DNA of 16,338 bases from Paracoccaceae bacterium (GCA_024236495.1 JACKKJ010000016.1:1-16338); one strand, 5' to 3'. Counted from the first letter of the stretch, positions 1 through 7,493 are shown. Made by a program: numbers and translations. Notes: generated from the sequence alone by a model not told the origin.

Positions 1-1286
1 TCGCCGAAGGCCGAGCCCGATACGATCAGCGGCGCGTTCAGGGCGGTCACGTTGCCATCGGCCAGTGTGACTTGCGGCGTCCCGATCGGCAACAGCGCCG
101 CGCGAAGGTCAAGGAAGCCGTGTCCATAGGTGTCGTTGTAGCCGTGCTTCAGCCCGTTCTCGATCTCAAGCCACTGGTCAGGCGTAAAGAACCCGTTGTC
201 GGCCGATGCAAGGAGCCGCAGCCGCAGGTCGTGCGGGTCAAGCGCGGGAAACGCCTCGGCCAGAAGCGCCAGCGCGCCCGACACCTGCGGCGCGGCGAAG
301 GACGAGCCAACATTGAAACCGTAGGCCGTGTCACTGGCCGCGGTGGCCGCGTTCCAGGTCCCGTCGGCAAGCAGGCACCAGGCTGCCGCCTCGTGGCAGG
401 CCGAGGAGATCAGTTGAACCGAGTTGATGCCGTTCGCGTCGAAGTCGGGGATGGCATTGCCCACCGCCAGCCAGCCTGCTTCGAGCTGCGGCAGGATGAC
501 CGGCAGCGCCTCCATGAGCCCGGCGTTCGTATCCGACGTCTCATTCGACATCGCAAAGACGACGACGCCATCCGCGGCGTAGTTCACCAGCGCGCTTGAA
601 TAGCTGTTGCCGGATCCAAAGATGGTCGCGTAGTTGGTCGGGCTGACGTAAAGCGTGTTGCCCGAAAGGTCGACAAAGCCCCAGGAATTGTTCTGCGCGA
701 CCGCGCCCAGCGTGCGTGCGGTGTTGGTGGCGTTCGCAAGCGCGGTCGTGCCGCCGTAGTAGCCAAGCGCCAGCTTCGCATTGGGCGCGATCCCGACCAT
801 CGTGTCGGAAAAGCCGGCCGCCACGGAGGCAACGGCAGTCCCGTGATCGTCAACGGGCATGCCACCTTGGACATTCGCCACGTTGTCGGCAATCGTTTCG
901 TGCGTGGTCAGGAACCCGGCATCGACGACCGAGATCACCTGGCCCTTGCCGGTCAGGCCGACGGCGTGGGCATACTCGACGCGCGAGGAAGCCGGCGCGA
1001 AGCTGTCGTAGACGGTACCGGGTGTGGCCGTGAAGTTCCAGCTGACCTGCTGGATCGCGTAGAGCGCCGAGTTGCGAAGCTGCGATGCCAGCGCCTCGTA
1101 GGGGGCGAAGGACGACACGAAGTAGGAGCCGAGGATGCCGCTTCCGCCCGAGTCCGGCGCGACAGGCACATCGACCGAATAGTCGGTGCCGCTGCCGTCC
1201 TCGCCCCCCCCGCCGCAGGCGGCAAGTCCGGGCAGCGTGCTGCAAAGGAGAAGCGCACGCAAGGGCCAGGCGGCACGCCGACGCAT
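1..1286 (-). CDS. Subtilisin-like serine protease lipoprotein, probable autotransporter passenger (partial, C-terminus outside window)
   Basis: The reading frame is open from ATG at 1286 to the window edge, giving 428 codons and no stop. The N-terminus (MRRRAAWPLRALLLCSTLPG) is a signal peptide ending in a lipobox L-A-A-C with Cys24 followed by a glycine run, so the mature protein should be lipidated. The S8 triad is visible: Asp122 in SVVDAGF, His148 in DDHGTAVASV and Ser329 in GSSFAAPQVSGA; Asn248 in FAMSNET fits the oxyanion hole. After the protease domain, about residue 400 onward (VTLADGNVTALNAPLIVSGS) resembles the linker before a beta-barrel in S8 autotransporters such as NalP and SphB1, but the barrel itself is not in the window. 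It probably cleaves itself or other surface proteins outside the outer membrane. No clear Shine-Dalgarno precedes the ATG. The family call is firm; the autotransporter call is inference. Confidence 0.85.
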   Translation of the reverse strand, partial: MRRRAAWPLRALLLCSTLPGLAACGGGGEDGSGTDYSVDVPVAPDSGGSGILGSYFVSSFAPYEALASQLRNSALYAIQQVSWNFTATPGTVYDSFAPASSRVEYAHAVGLTGKGQVISVVDAGFLTTHETIADNVANVQGGMPVDDHGTAVASVAAGFSDTMVGIAPNAKLALGYYGGTTALANATNTARTLGAVAQNNSWGFVDLSGNTLYVSPTNYATIFGSGNSYSSALVNYAADGVVVFAMSNETSDTNAGLMEALPVILPQLEAGWLAVGNAIPDFDANGINSVQLISSACHEAAAWCLLADGTWNAATAASDTAYGFNVGSSFAAPQVSGALALLAEAFPALDPHDLRLRLLASADNGFFTPDQWLEIENGLKHGYNDTYGHGFLDLRAALLPIGTPQVTLADGNVTALNAPLIVSGSAFG

Positions 1287-1473
1287 GGCAGGGCGGGGGG
1301 CTGCAATCGGGCAATGAATCGTCTCTGTCACAAGTTCAGTCCTTCAGGGAATCATCGAGTGTTGTTTGCCAAGGCATGTCCAAAGAATAAGGTGATTTTC
1401 TGACCCCGCCGATCTCTTTGGAGCCCCGCGACACGGCCGCGCCCGAAAAAGCACGAAACGCTGCGCTCCGGCG

Positions 1474-1502
1474 TTGAAACTGCCGCAAACCCCGGCTATA
1501 GA
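1474..1502 (+). promoter_or_regulatory. Sigma70-type promoter of tRNA-Arg
   Basis: A -35 TTGAAA (1474-1479), a 17-base spacer and a -10 TATAGA (1497-1502) lie just upstream of the tRNA. The expected start near 1508-1510 is about 5 bases before the mature tRNA end at 1515, so the leader is very short. Confidence 0.7.
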
Positions 1503-1514
1503 CCCGCTACCAGC

Positions 1515-1591
1515 GCACCCGTAGCTCAGCTGGATAGAGTGCTGCCCTCCGAAGGCAGAGGTCACAGGTTCGAATCCTGTCGGGTGCGCCA
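1515..1591 (+). tRNA. tRNA-Arg(CCG)
   Basis: A complete 77-base cloverleaf: acceptor GCACCCG (1515-1521) pairs with CGGGTGC (1581-1587), followed by discriminator G and an encoded CCA. The D arm is GCTC...GAGT, the anticodon stem is CTGCC/GGCAG around loop CTCCGAA, and the T arm is ACAGG-TTCGAAT-CCTGT. The anticodon is CCG (1549-1551), reading the arginine codon CGG. No integrase or duplicated tRNA end is seen beside it, so it does not look like a used attachment site. Confidence 0.97.
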
Positions 1592-1654
1592 GTTTTGCCG
1601 AAAGCCTTCGAAGTCATGCGGCGCGCCGTTCGCGTGGCATTGACGGTATTCGCA

Positions 1655-1682
1655 AATGAAAACCGCCCCGAGAGGGGCGGTT
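1655..1682 (-). terminator. Rho-independent terminator after the DUF882 gene
   Basis: A perfect 9-bp stem, AACCGCCCC (1661-1669) with GGGGCGGTT (1674-1682) around a GAGA loop, lies 28 bases past the stop codon. On the minus strand the stem is followed by TTTTCATTT, so it points the right way for the minus-strand gene. Confidence 0.75.
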
Positions 1683-1709
1683 CGCGAAGGACAGTCCGGG
1701 CGTCCGGGG

Positions 1710-2279
1710 TCAGCGGCCCCAGGTGCGGATCGGGCCGCAGTCCATGTGGACGAAGTTCGATCTGGAATACTTGCCGACGCCACCCGCGTTGCAGGCCGTC
1801 GCGGCCTGGTACATCTGCGAGACGGAACGCGACCGCAGGCGCAGGTCGGCGGCCTGGCCGGCCATGTGCAGCGAATTGCGCGCCACGCCGCGCGACTTCG
1901 AACGCAGCATCGCGTTGGTCGCGGGCGACCGGTAGCCCGACAGCAGCATGTAGGGTTCGGACACGTCGAGAAGGCGATGAGACGCGGCGGCGATGTCGAT
2001 GGTGCGCGCGTCGATCTTCTTGACCGTATCGCTGCGCCAGTCGCGCATGAAATGGTTGATCTCGTCCAGCGCCTCGGGAATGTAGTCGCCCTCGATCCAG
2101 TAGATCAGGTCAAGGTTCTCGCCCGTGCGTCCGGAATACATGCGGATGCGGCGGATGTCGCCCGCGCCCTTCAGGAAGCCGAAGGCATTGGCATAGGTCG
2201 GTGCCGCGACGACTGCGGTGGCGGCAAAGGCCGCAAGCAACCCACGACGAGTGAAACCGGAAGAACCAGCTGAGTCCAT
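1710..2279 (-). CDS. Tat-exported YcbK/DUF882-family protein (M15-type peptidase fold)
   Basis: A 189-residue protein. The N-terminus has a twin-arginine motif (TRRGLL, Arg11-Arg12), a hydrophobic stretch and a likely cleavage after Ala-Asn-Ala (about residue 32), so it should be exported folded to the periplasm. The C-terminal half is the peptidase M15A/DUF882 domain: SGYRSPATN, then His138 and Asp145 in SLHMAGQAADLR, and His178 in FVHMDCGPIRTWG, matching the H-x6-D...H zinc ligands of this fold. Relatives such as YcbK are thought to act on peptidoglycan peptides; the activity here is inferred. The gene is divergent from an L,D-transpeptidase, which supports a cell-wall role. GGGGACAGG lies upstream of the ATG. 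A good terminator follows. Confidence 0.88.
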   Translation of the reverse strand: MDSAGSSGFTRRGLLAAFAATAVVAAPTYANAFGFLKGAGDIRRIRMYSGRTGENLDLIYWIEGDYIPEALDEINHFMRDWRSDTVKKIDARTIDIAAASHRLLDVSEPYMLLSGYRSPATNAMLRSKSRGVARNSLHMAGQAADLRLRSRSVSQMYQAATACNAGGVGKYSRSNFVHMDCGPIRTWGR

Positions 2280-2597
2280 GTGCGCCTGTCCCCAAGCATT
2301 TCGCCGCCTTTACGGCAGCTTGTATTGCGTTCACTTCCCCAAGTGCCCGCACTTTATGGCACGAAATGATTCGCGCGCCAATCACGGATTTGTTGCAGTT
2401 GCGGAAATGATTCACCTTTCGGCAGGATTCTGCCGATCTTCACGTTTGCGCGAGGCGGAGGTTGGCTTATTCGCAAACCGTTGCAAATGCGCGACAACTT
2501 GGCGCAGCTCGCGCGGGCGCGGAATGGACTTGGCCCCGGGAATCCCCCACACTCCTTTGCGTTGCTTCGGAGGGGTTCCGAGGGGTTCGAGGGTTTC
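2280..2597. promoter_or_regulatory. Divergent promoter region between two peptidoglycan genes
   Basis: These 318 bases contain no convincing gene; an upstream in-frame ATG at 2481 would give the L,D-transpeptidase an implausible 39-residue extension before its signal peptide. The region is less GC-rich than its surroundings. It holds two copies of GAAATGATTC (2363-2372 and 2404-2413) and a perfect 6-bp inverted repeat CGGCAG-GATT-CTGCCG (2420-2435). These could be operator sites, but no known regulator motif was recognised. Confidence 0.55.
2353..2381 (-). promoter_or_regulatory. Candidate promoter of the DUF882 gene
   Basis: On the minus strand, TTGGCG (2376-2381), 17 bases and CATAAA (2353-2358) form a reasonable sigma70-type promoter about 70 bases upstream of the ATG at 2279. 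One GAAATGATTC copy lies inside the spacer, so a protein bound there would block this promoter. Confidence 0.4.
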
Positions 2598-4211
2598 ATG
2601 ATCGCCAGGATTAGTCGGCACGCTTGCATGTGCCCCCGTATCGTTCTGTTCGCTCTGCTGTCGCTTTTCGTGGCTTTGGGCGGTCGCGCAGGGGCCGAGG
2701 TGTCACCTTTCCGCCAGGCCGTGGCCGAGGCGGCGGCGGGCGACCCGATCCTTTCGGGGTTCTACCGCGATCACGACTATGCGCCCGTCTGGACCTCGTC
2801 GGCGGATGCGGTGCGGCGTGCGGCGCTGTTCATCGCGCTTGACCATGCGGGTGACCACGGGCTTCCGGTGCGCAAGTACGGCGCCGATCAACTGCGGCAG
2901 GGCTTCGAGCGGATGACATCCGAACGCCAGCGCGGCCGGCTTGAGGTCGCGCTGTCGCGGGCCTTTCTTGACTACGCCCATGACGTGCAGACGGGTTTCA
3001 TCCAGCCCGCGTCGATAGATGCCGGCCTTGTCAGGGCGGTGCCCGAACGCGACCGTCGCGCGATGCTGGAACAGTTCATGGTGGCGGAGCCGCACGGGTT
3101 CTTCCGGACGCTGCCGCCGCAGGTTCCGCAATACGCCCAGCTGATGAAGGCGCGGCTCGATCTGGAACGCGCGGCGGCATCAGGCGGGTGGGGACCCGCG
3201 CTCAGGATCGGCAAGCTTGAACCCGGCGCACGCGGCGCCTCGGTCGCCGCTTTGCGCGACAAGCTGGTCGCACTTGGCTACATGCGCGCCTCGGCCTCGC
3301 AGGTGTATGACGGCGCGCTTCAGAAGGCGGTGCAGCGGTTCCAACTGGACAACGGCATGCAGGCCGACGGCGTCGTCGGTGAGGGGACGGTGCAGGAACT
3401 GAACCGCAGCCCCGAGGAACGGGAGCGCGCCGTTCTTGTCGCGATGGAACGGCTGCGCTGGATGAACGGCATCCCGCTGGGCCAGCGCCACATCTGGGTG
3501 AACCTTCCCGATTTCACCGCCAAGATCGTCGATGACGGCAAGGTCACGTTCGAGACGGTCACCGTCGTCGGCATGAACCAGGGCGACCGCCGCAGCCCGG
3601 AGTTTTCCGACCTGATGGAGTTCATGGTCATCAACCCGACCTGGAACGTGCCGCGATCCATCGTGACCAAGGAATACCTGCCGATGCTGCAAAAGGACCC
3701 GAATTCGGTCCGCCACCTGCGCATCACCGACCGTCGCGGCCGTGCCGTCGACCGCGAGTCCGTGGACTTTACCCAATTTACCGCCGGCAACTTCCCCTTC
3801 GCCATGTCGCAGCCGCCCTCGGGCGACAACGCGCTTGGGCTGGTGAAGTTCATGTTCCCGAACCCCTACAACATCTACCTGCACGACACGCCCTCGAAGT
3901 CGCTTTTCAAGCGCGAGGTGCGCGCCTTCAGCCATGGCTGCATCCGCCTGGGCAGCCCGTTCGACTTCGCCTATGCGCTGCTGGCGCGCCAGACCGACGA
4001 CCCGGTCGGGCTTTTCAAGTCCTACCTTCAGACCGGCCGTGAATCGACGCTGCCGCTGGACCGGCCGGTTCCGGTGCATATCGTCTATTTCACTGCCTGG
4101 CCCTCGGCGAAGGGCACTATCGAATACCGGCGCGACGTTTATGGCCGTGACGCGAAGATTTTCGGTGCGATGCGGGACGCCGGGGTGGAGTTGGTGGGGC
4201 TTCAGGGCTAA
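2598..4211 (+). CDS. L,D-transpeptidase, YcbB-type (peptidoglycan cross-linking)
   Basis: Taken from ATG 2598 the protein has 537 residues. The ATG is preceded by a purine-rich GAGGG; an internal ATG at 2628 is an alternative. The N-terminus has a signal peptide ending near ALGGRAGAEV. Domains in order: a long N-terminal region (VSPFRQAVAEAAAGDPILSG onward), a PG_binding_1 domain (about 205-270; GARGASVAALRDKL, VYDGALQKAVQRFQ, DGVVGEGTVQELN), then the YkuD catalytic domain with SHGCIRLG (His446, catalytic Cys448) after LHDTPSKSLF. The order and length match the YcbB/LdtD group, which makes 3-3 cross-links between meso-diaminopimelate residues in the periplasm. lpxD follows after 37 bases without a terminator, so the two are probably co-transcribed. 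Confidence 0.93.
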   Translation: MIARISRHACMCPRIVLFALLSLFVALGGRAGAEVSPFRQAVAEAAAGDPILSGFYRDHDYAPVWTSSADAVRRAALFIALDHAGDHGLPVRKYGADQLRQGFERMTSERQRGRLEVALSRAFLDYAHDVQTGFIQPASIDAGLVRAVPERDRRAMLEQFMVAEPHGFFRTLPPQVPQYAQLMKARLDLERAAASGGWGPALRIGKLEPGARGASVAALRDKLVALGYMRASASQVYDGALQKAVQRFQLDNGMQADGVVGEGTVQELNRSPEERERAVLVAMERLRWMNGIPLGQRHIWVNLPDFTAKIVDDGKVTFETVTVVGMNQGDRRSPEFSDLMEFMVINPTWNVPRSIVTKEYLPMLQKDPNSVRHLRITDRRGRAVDRESVDFTQFTAGNFPFAMSQPPSGDNALGLVKFMFPNPYNIYLHDTPSKSLFKREVRAFSHGCIRLGSPFDFAYALLARQTDDPVGLFKSYLQTGRESTLPLDRPVPVHIVYFTAWPSAKGTIEYRRDVYGRDAKIFGAMRDAGVELVGLQG

Positions 4212-4212
4212 A

Positions 4213-4239
4213 TCCGGGAAAGTCGCCCCCCGGAGGAAA
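4213..4239 (+). promoter_or_regulatory. Hairpin covering the lpxD ribosome-binding site
   Basis: TCCGGG (4213-4218) can pair with CCCGGA (4229-4234), and the second arm runs into the strong Shine-Dalgarno GGAGGAAA (4232-4239) that precedes lpxD. The structure is short and could weaken lpxD initiation unless opened by ribosomes finishing the upstream gene (stop at 4211). This is inference from pairing alone. Confidence 0.35.
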
Positions 4240-4248
4240 GCCCCAAGG

Positions 4249-5385
4249 ATGTCCCACAAGCTTGCTGATATTGCCGCGGCCCTAGGCGCCAGGCTTGAAG
4301 GCGACGGGTCCATCACCGTCACCGGCGCGGCGGAACCGGCGATGGCGGGGCCCGCCGACCTTGCGCTGGCGATGGACCCGAAATACGCCGAAGGGCTGGC
4401 GAAGGGGCAGGCCCTGGCCGCTGTCCTTTGGGAAGGGGCCGACTGGCGCGCGATGGGGCTCAGCGCCGCGCTTTTTGTGCCGCGCCCGCGCTATGCGATG
4501 GCCGGCATCACCCGCGCGCTTGACCCGGGGCCGGAGATCGCGCCGGGCATTCACCCGCTTGCCGTCATCGACCCGACCGCGACCCTGGGCGAGGGCGCGG
4601 CCATCGGCCCCTTCGTCACCATCGGCCGTGGCGCGGTGATCGGCGCGCGCGCCCGCATCGCCGCGCGCGTCGCGATCGAGGCAGAGGCCCGGGTGGGCGA
4701 CGACGCGCTGATCCTGCCCGGCGCCTGGATCGGGCCGCGCGTGGTCATCGGCGACCGGTTCATCTGCCACCCGAATGCGGTGATCGGGTCGGACGGCTTT
4801 TCCTTCGTCACGCCCGAAAAGTCCGGGGCCGAGGAGATCCGCGAGACGCTGGGCCAGCGCGGGGCAATCCTTGCGCAGTCCTGGACGCGGATCCATTCGC
4901 TTGGCACCGTCGAGATCGGCGACGATGTCGAGATCGGCGCAACCGCGACGATCGACCGGGGCACGATCCGCGCGACACGGATCGGGTCTGGAACCAAGCT
5001 CGACAACCAGGTGCACCTTGGCCACAATGTCGTGGTCGGCAACGATTGCCTTCTTTGCGGCCAGACCGGCATCGCCGGGTCTGTGCGGATCGGCGACCGC
5101 GTCGTGATGGGCGGGCAGGTTGGCGTGGTCGACAACGTGTTCGTCGGCGACGACGTGATTGCCGGGGCCGGGACCAAGATCATGGCCAATACGCCAAAGG
5201 GCCGCGTCGTTCTGGGCTATCCGGCGATCAAGATGGACGCCCAGATCAGCGCCTGGAAGCACCTGCGGCGGATTGGCAGGATGAGCGCGCAACTGGCCGA
5301 GCTTCGCGCAATCGTCATGGAATCGCGCGAGGATGGCGGCGCCGACACAAGCGACGGGGATGGTGCCGATGACGACCGAGGCTGA
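4249..5385 (+). CDS. lpxD: UDP-3-O-acylglucosamine N-acyltransferase LpxD
   Basis: A 378-residue cytoplasmic enzyme that transfers a 3-oxygenated acyl chain from acyl-ACP to the 2-amino group of UDP-3-O-acyl-glucosamine, the third step of lipid A synthesis. The N-terminal LpxD domain (MSHKLADIAAALGARLEG; FVPRPRYAMAGITRAL) is followed by a left-handed beta-helix of hexapeptide repeats (about 105-335) and a C-terminal helical arm (SAWKHLRRIGRMSAQLAELR). His259 in NQVHLGHNVVVG matches the catalytic histidine of E. coli LpxD (His239), and HPNAVIGSDGFSFV is a family signature. ATG 4249 is chosen for its near-ideal GGAGGAAA. The acyl carrier protein gene starts inside its last codons, tying acyl donor and enzyme together. 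The acidic tail (DGGADTSDGDGADDDRG) is unusual and may be disordered. Confidence 0.96.
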   Translation: MSHKLADIAAALGARLEGDGSITVTGAAEPAMAGPADLALAMDPKYAEGLAKGQALAAVLWEGADWRAMGLSAALFVPRPRYAMAGITRALDPGPEIAPGIHPLAVIDPTATLGEGAAIGPFVTIGRGAVIGARARIAARVAIEAEARVGDDALILPGAWIGPRVVIGDRFICHPNAVIGSDGFSFVTPEKSGAEEIRETLGQRGAILAQSWTRIHSLGTVEIGDDVEIGATATIDRGTIRATRIGSGTKLDNQVHLGHNVVVGNDCLLCGQTGIAGSVRIGDRVVMGGQVGVVDNVFVGDDVIAGAGTKIMANTPKGRVVLGYPAIKMDAQISAWKHLRRIGRMSAQLAELRAIVMESREDGGADTSDGDGADDDRG

Positions 5386-5635
5386 TGTAATCGCGATCCT
5401 GGCACGACAATCGGGCGTTTGCGCCGACCGGATCGGCCCCGCGACCGAGGTCGCCGCGCTCGGGCTTGACAGCCTGGGCCTTGTCGAAACCGTCTTCGCG
5501 CTGGAAGAACGCTTCGGCGTCTCGATCCCGTTCAACGCCAACACCGACCCCGGCGACCGGGATTTCGACCTGCGCACGGTCGCGGGCATCGTCGCGGGGC
5601 TGGAGGCGTTGAAGGCGCGGCCCGCCGCCGCATGA
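5369..5635 (+). CDS. Acyl carrier protein (dedicated, lipid A-associated)
   Basis: An 88-residue ACP. Ser35 in LGLDSLGLVETV is the 4'-phosphopantetheine attachment site, followed by EERFGVSIP typical of helix II/III. The start ATG 5369 overlaps the end of lpxD by 17 bases and has GGGGA about 9 bases upstream; ATG 5360 is possible. The gene ends in a 4-base ATGA overlap with the ketosynthase. The sequence is less acidic than a housekeeping AcpP (several Ala/Arg residues at the tail) and carries an insert-like NTDPGDRDFDLRT before the last helix, so it is probably a specialised carrier. It most likely holds the chain made by the downstream ketosynthase and used by LpxD. Confidence 0.9.
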   Translation: MTTEADVIAILARQSGVCADRIGPATEVAALGLDSLGLVETVFALEERFGVSIPFNANTDPGDRDFDLRTVAGIVAGLEALKARPAAA

Positions 5636-6828
5636 GGCGCGTGGTCATCACCGGCGCGGGCACGGTGAACCCGCTTGGCCAAACCGTTTCGGAAACCCTT
5701 GACGCGCTTGCCGTCGGGCGGGTGGCGATCGGGCCGCTCGATCTGGCTGACGCGCGGCTTTCGACGCGGATCGGGGCGGCTGTCCGGGGGTTCGATCCTT
5801 CGGATCGGCTGAGTGCGCGGCAGATGGCCGTCGCCGACCGGTTTTCGCAATTCGCGCTGATCGCCGCGGCCGAGGCGGTCGCCGCCGCGGGGCCGGGGGC
5901 GCTGCCGCCGGGGGCGGGGGTGATCCTGGGATCGGCGGGCGGTGGCCTTGCCTCCTCCGAGGCCGCCTATCGCGCGGTCTTTGCCGAAGGGGCGGCGCGC
6001 GTCCATCCCTTCACGCTGCCGCGGCTGATGGCCAATGCCGCCACCTCTCTCGTGTCGATGGCTCACGGGCTTCGGGGGCCGTCCTTTACCCTTTCCACCG
6101 CCTGTGCCGCCTCGAACCACGCGATCGGCCTTGCGTTCCAGATGGTGCGCTCGGGCGCGGCGCCCGCGATGCTGGCCGGCGGGTCGGAGGCGATGCTGAC
6201 CTTCGGAGGGCTCAAGGTCTGGGAAGGGTTGCGGGTGCTCTCGGATACCGGCTGCCGGCCCTTCAGCGCGGATCGCGACGGTCTGGTGATGGGCGAGGGT
6301 GCCGGCGTCTTCGTGCTTGAGGAACGCGACCGGGCGCTGGCGCGCGGCGCCCCGATCCTCGCCGAGGTTGCGGGATTCGGCATGTCGGCGGACGCGGGCG
6401 ACATCGTGGCGCCCGACCCCGAAGGTGCGGCGGCGGCGATCCGCGCGGCGCTGGCCGATGCGGGCCTGGCGCCGGGGGCGGTCGGCTATATCAACGCCCA
6501 CGGTACCGGCACGCTTCTCAATGATCGCAGCGAAAGCGCCGCGATCCGGGCTGTCTTCGGTGAAGACGCCGCCGCGATCCCGGTATCATCCACCAAGGGG
6601 CTGCACGGCCACCTGATCGGCGCGGCCGGCGCGGTTGAGCTTCTGGCAGTGATCCTGGCGCTGGGGCAGGGGGTGATCGCGCCCTCGGGTGCGGGCCATG
6701 TCCGCGATCCGGACTGCGGGCTCGACATCGTGGCGGGGCGGGCGCGACAGGCTTCGGTCCGCGCCGCGCTGTCGAATGCCTTCGCCTTCGGCGGGCTCAA
6801 TGCGGTGCTTGCGCTGCGGGCAGCCTGA
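5632..6828 (+). CDS. Beta-ketoacyl-ACP synthase, FabF-like (KAS II family)
   Basis: A 398-residue thiolase-fold condensing enzyme that joins an acyl chain with malonyl-ACP to give 3-oxoacyl-ACP. The triad is intact: Cys158 in STACAASNHAIG, His290 in NAHGTGTLLND and His327 in KGLHGHLIGAAGAVE, with Lys322 in the same motif. The C-terminus NAFAFGGLNAVLAL matches the usual NSFGFGGTN motif with changes. The active-site STACAASNHAIG and the TKGLHGH variant (usually TKSMTGH) mark it as a divergent FabF paralogue rather than housekeeping FabF. It overlaps the ACP gene by 4 bases, so translation is coupled, and it is the last gene before a strong terminator. It probably builds or extends a special acyl chain for lipid A. 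Confidence 0.92.
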   Translation: MRRVVITGAGTVNPLGQTVSETLDALAVGRVAIGPLDLADARLSTRIGAAVRGFDPSDRLSARQMAVADRFSQFALIAAAEAVAAAGPGALPPGAGVILGSAGGGLASSEAAYRAVFAEGAARVHPFTLPRLMANAATSLVSMAHGLRGPSFTLSTACAASNHAIGLAFQMVRSGAAPAMLAGGSEAMLTFGGLKVWEGLRVLSDTGCRPFSADRDGLVMGEGAGVFVLEERDRALARGAPILAEVAGFGMSADAGDIVAPDPEGAAAAIRAALADAGLAPGAVGYINAHGTGTLLNDRSESAAIRAVFGEDAAAIPVSSTKGLHGHLIGAAGAVELLAVILALGQGVIAPSGAGHVRDPDCGLDIVAGRARQASVRAALSNAFAFGGLNAVLALRAA

Positions 6829-6834
6829 ACGCAA

Positions 6835-6861
6835 ACGCGCCGCCCTTTCGGGGCGGCGCGT
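6835..6861. terminator. Strong hairpin terminator between convergent genes
   Basis: An 11-bp perfect stem, ACGCGCCGCCC (6835-6845) with GGGCGGCGCGT (6851-6861) around a 5-base loop, lies 7 bases after the ketosynthase stop and 23 bases before the end of the convergent IalB gene. There is no long T run on either side, but position and stability suggest it serves both strands. Confidence 0.65.
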
Positions 6862-6884
6862 CATGGCCCGGCAAGGCGCCGGGA

Positions 6885-7493
6885 TCAGTTCTTGGCGCCT
6901 GTCGCGGCCAGCGCATCGAAGGCCGCGGTGAAACCGTCAAGCGAGAAGGAGGCGGTGACCTGTTTGTCGGGTGCGACCGCCGGAACCATCACGGCGCTGA
7001 ACGCCTTTCCCTTCTTGAGGCTCTCAAGCTCCGGCGCCGTCATCTGGGCGCGGGTGACGCAACCACGCTGCGTGCACCACAGGTAGGGAAGGCGCTTGGG
7101 CGCCGCGCCATCGACCGAAACGGCGATTCCCGCCGGCAGAAGCGAGGCAAGCGGCGCAGAGATCTGGATGAACGCTGCCACATCTTCACCCTCAGCGGGA
7201 AGCAGGACGAGCATGTCGGCAACGCTGTTGCCGTCCGCGTCCTTGACAAGCTGGTACATCTGGCAGGGGTCGGACCCGTCGGTGGCGTGCATGCAGCGCA
7301 CTTGCCAGGATCCGTGTTCGGACGACAAGTAGCCGTCGGGTTCGGCGTCGCCCTGCGCAGGCCGTTCGCTGACGGAGACGCCGGAGGCGACCGGCGCCTG
7401 TTCTTCGGCCGGGGCCGCTTCTGTCTGGGCCCAGACCGGTGCGGCAAGCGAAATCGCCGCAACGATGGCCAGTGTTCTGCTCAGGTGGTTCAT
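6885..7493 (-). CDS. Invasion-associated locus B (IalB) family secreted protein
   Basis: A 202-residue protein from ATG 7493, which has AGGGA 7 bases upstream. A Sec signal peptide (MNHLSRTLAIVAAISLAAPVWA, cleavage near 22) is followed by an Ala/Glu/Pro-rich linker (about 23-55) and an IalB domain (about 56-195). The domain shows the family pattern GSWQVRC...C-x-M-Y-Q (Cys67, Cys77), LPYLWCTQRGC (Cys140, Cys145) and the final SFSLDGFTAAFDAL; the four cysteines probably form two disulfides. IalB was named in Bartonella for erythrocyte invasion, but the family is widespread in free-living alphaproteobacteria, where its role is unclear. Invasion should not be assumed. It appears to be a single-gene unit. 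Confidence 0.87.
   Translation of the reverse strand: MNHLSRTLAIVAAISLAAPVWAQTEAAPAEEQAPVASGVSVSERPAQGDAEPDGYLSSEHGSWQVRCMHATDGSDPCQMYQLVKDADGNSVADMLVLLPAEGEDVAAFIQISAPLASLLPAGIAVSVDGAAPKRLPYLWCTQRGCVTRAQMTAPELESLKKGKAFSAVMVPAVAPDKQVTASFSLDGFTAAFDALAATGAKN

Noticed and set aside
1515..1591. tRNA-Arg as an integration site for a mobile element.
   Set aside because: No integrase, no repeated tRNA 3' end and no change in base composition are seen nearby; xerD at 10854 is the housekeeping recombinase in a conserved setting.
4282..6501. A 739-codon open frame on the minus strand opposite lpxD, the ACP and the ketosynthase genes.
   Set aside because: It is the antisense shadow of high-GC coding sequence: the product is an Arg/His/Pro/Ala-rich string without domains, while the plus strand encodes three clearly recognisable enzymes.
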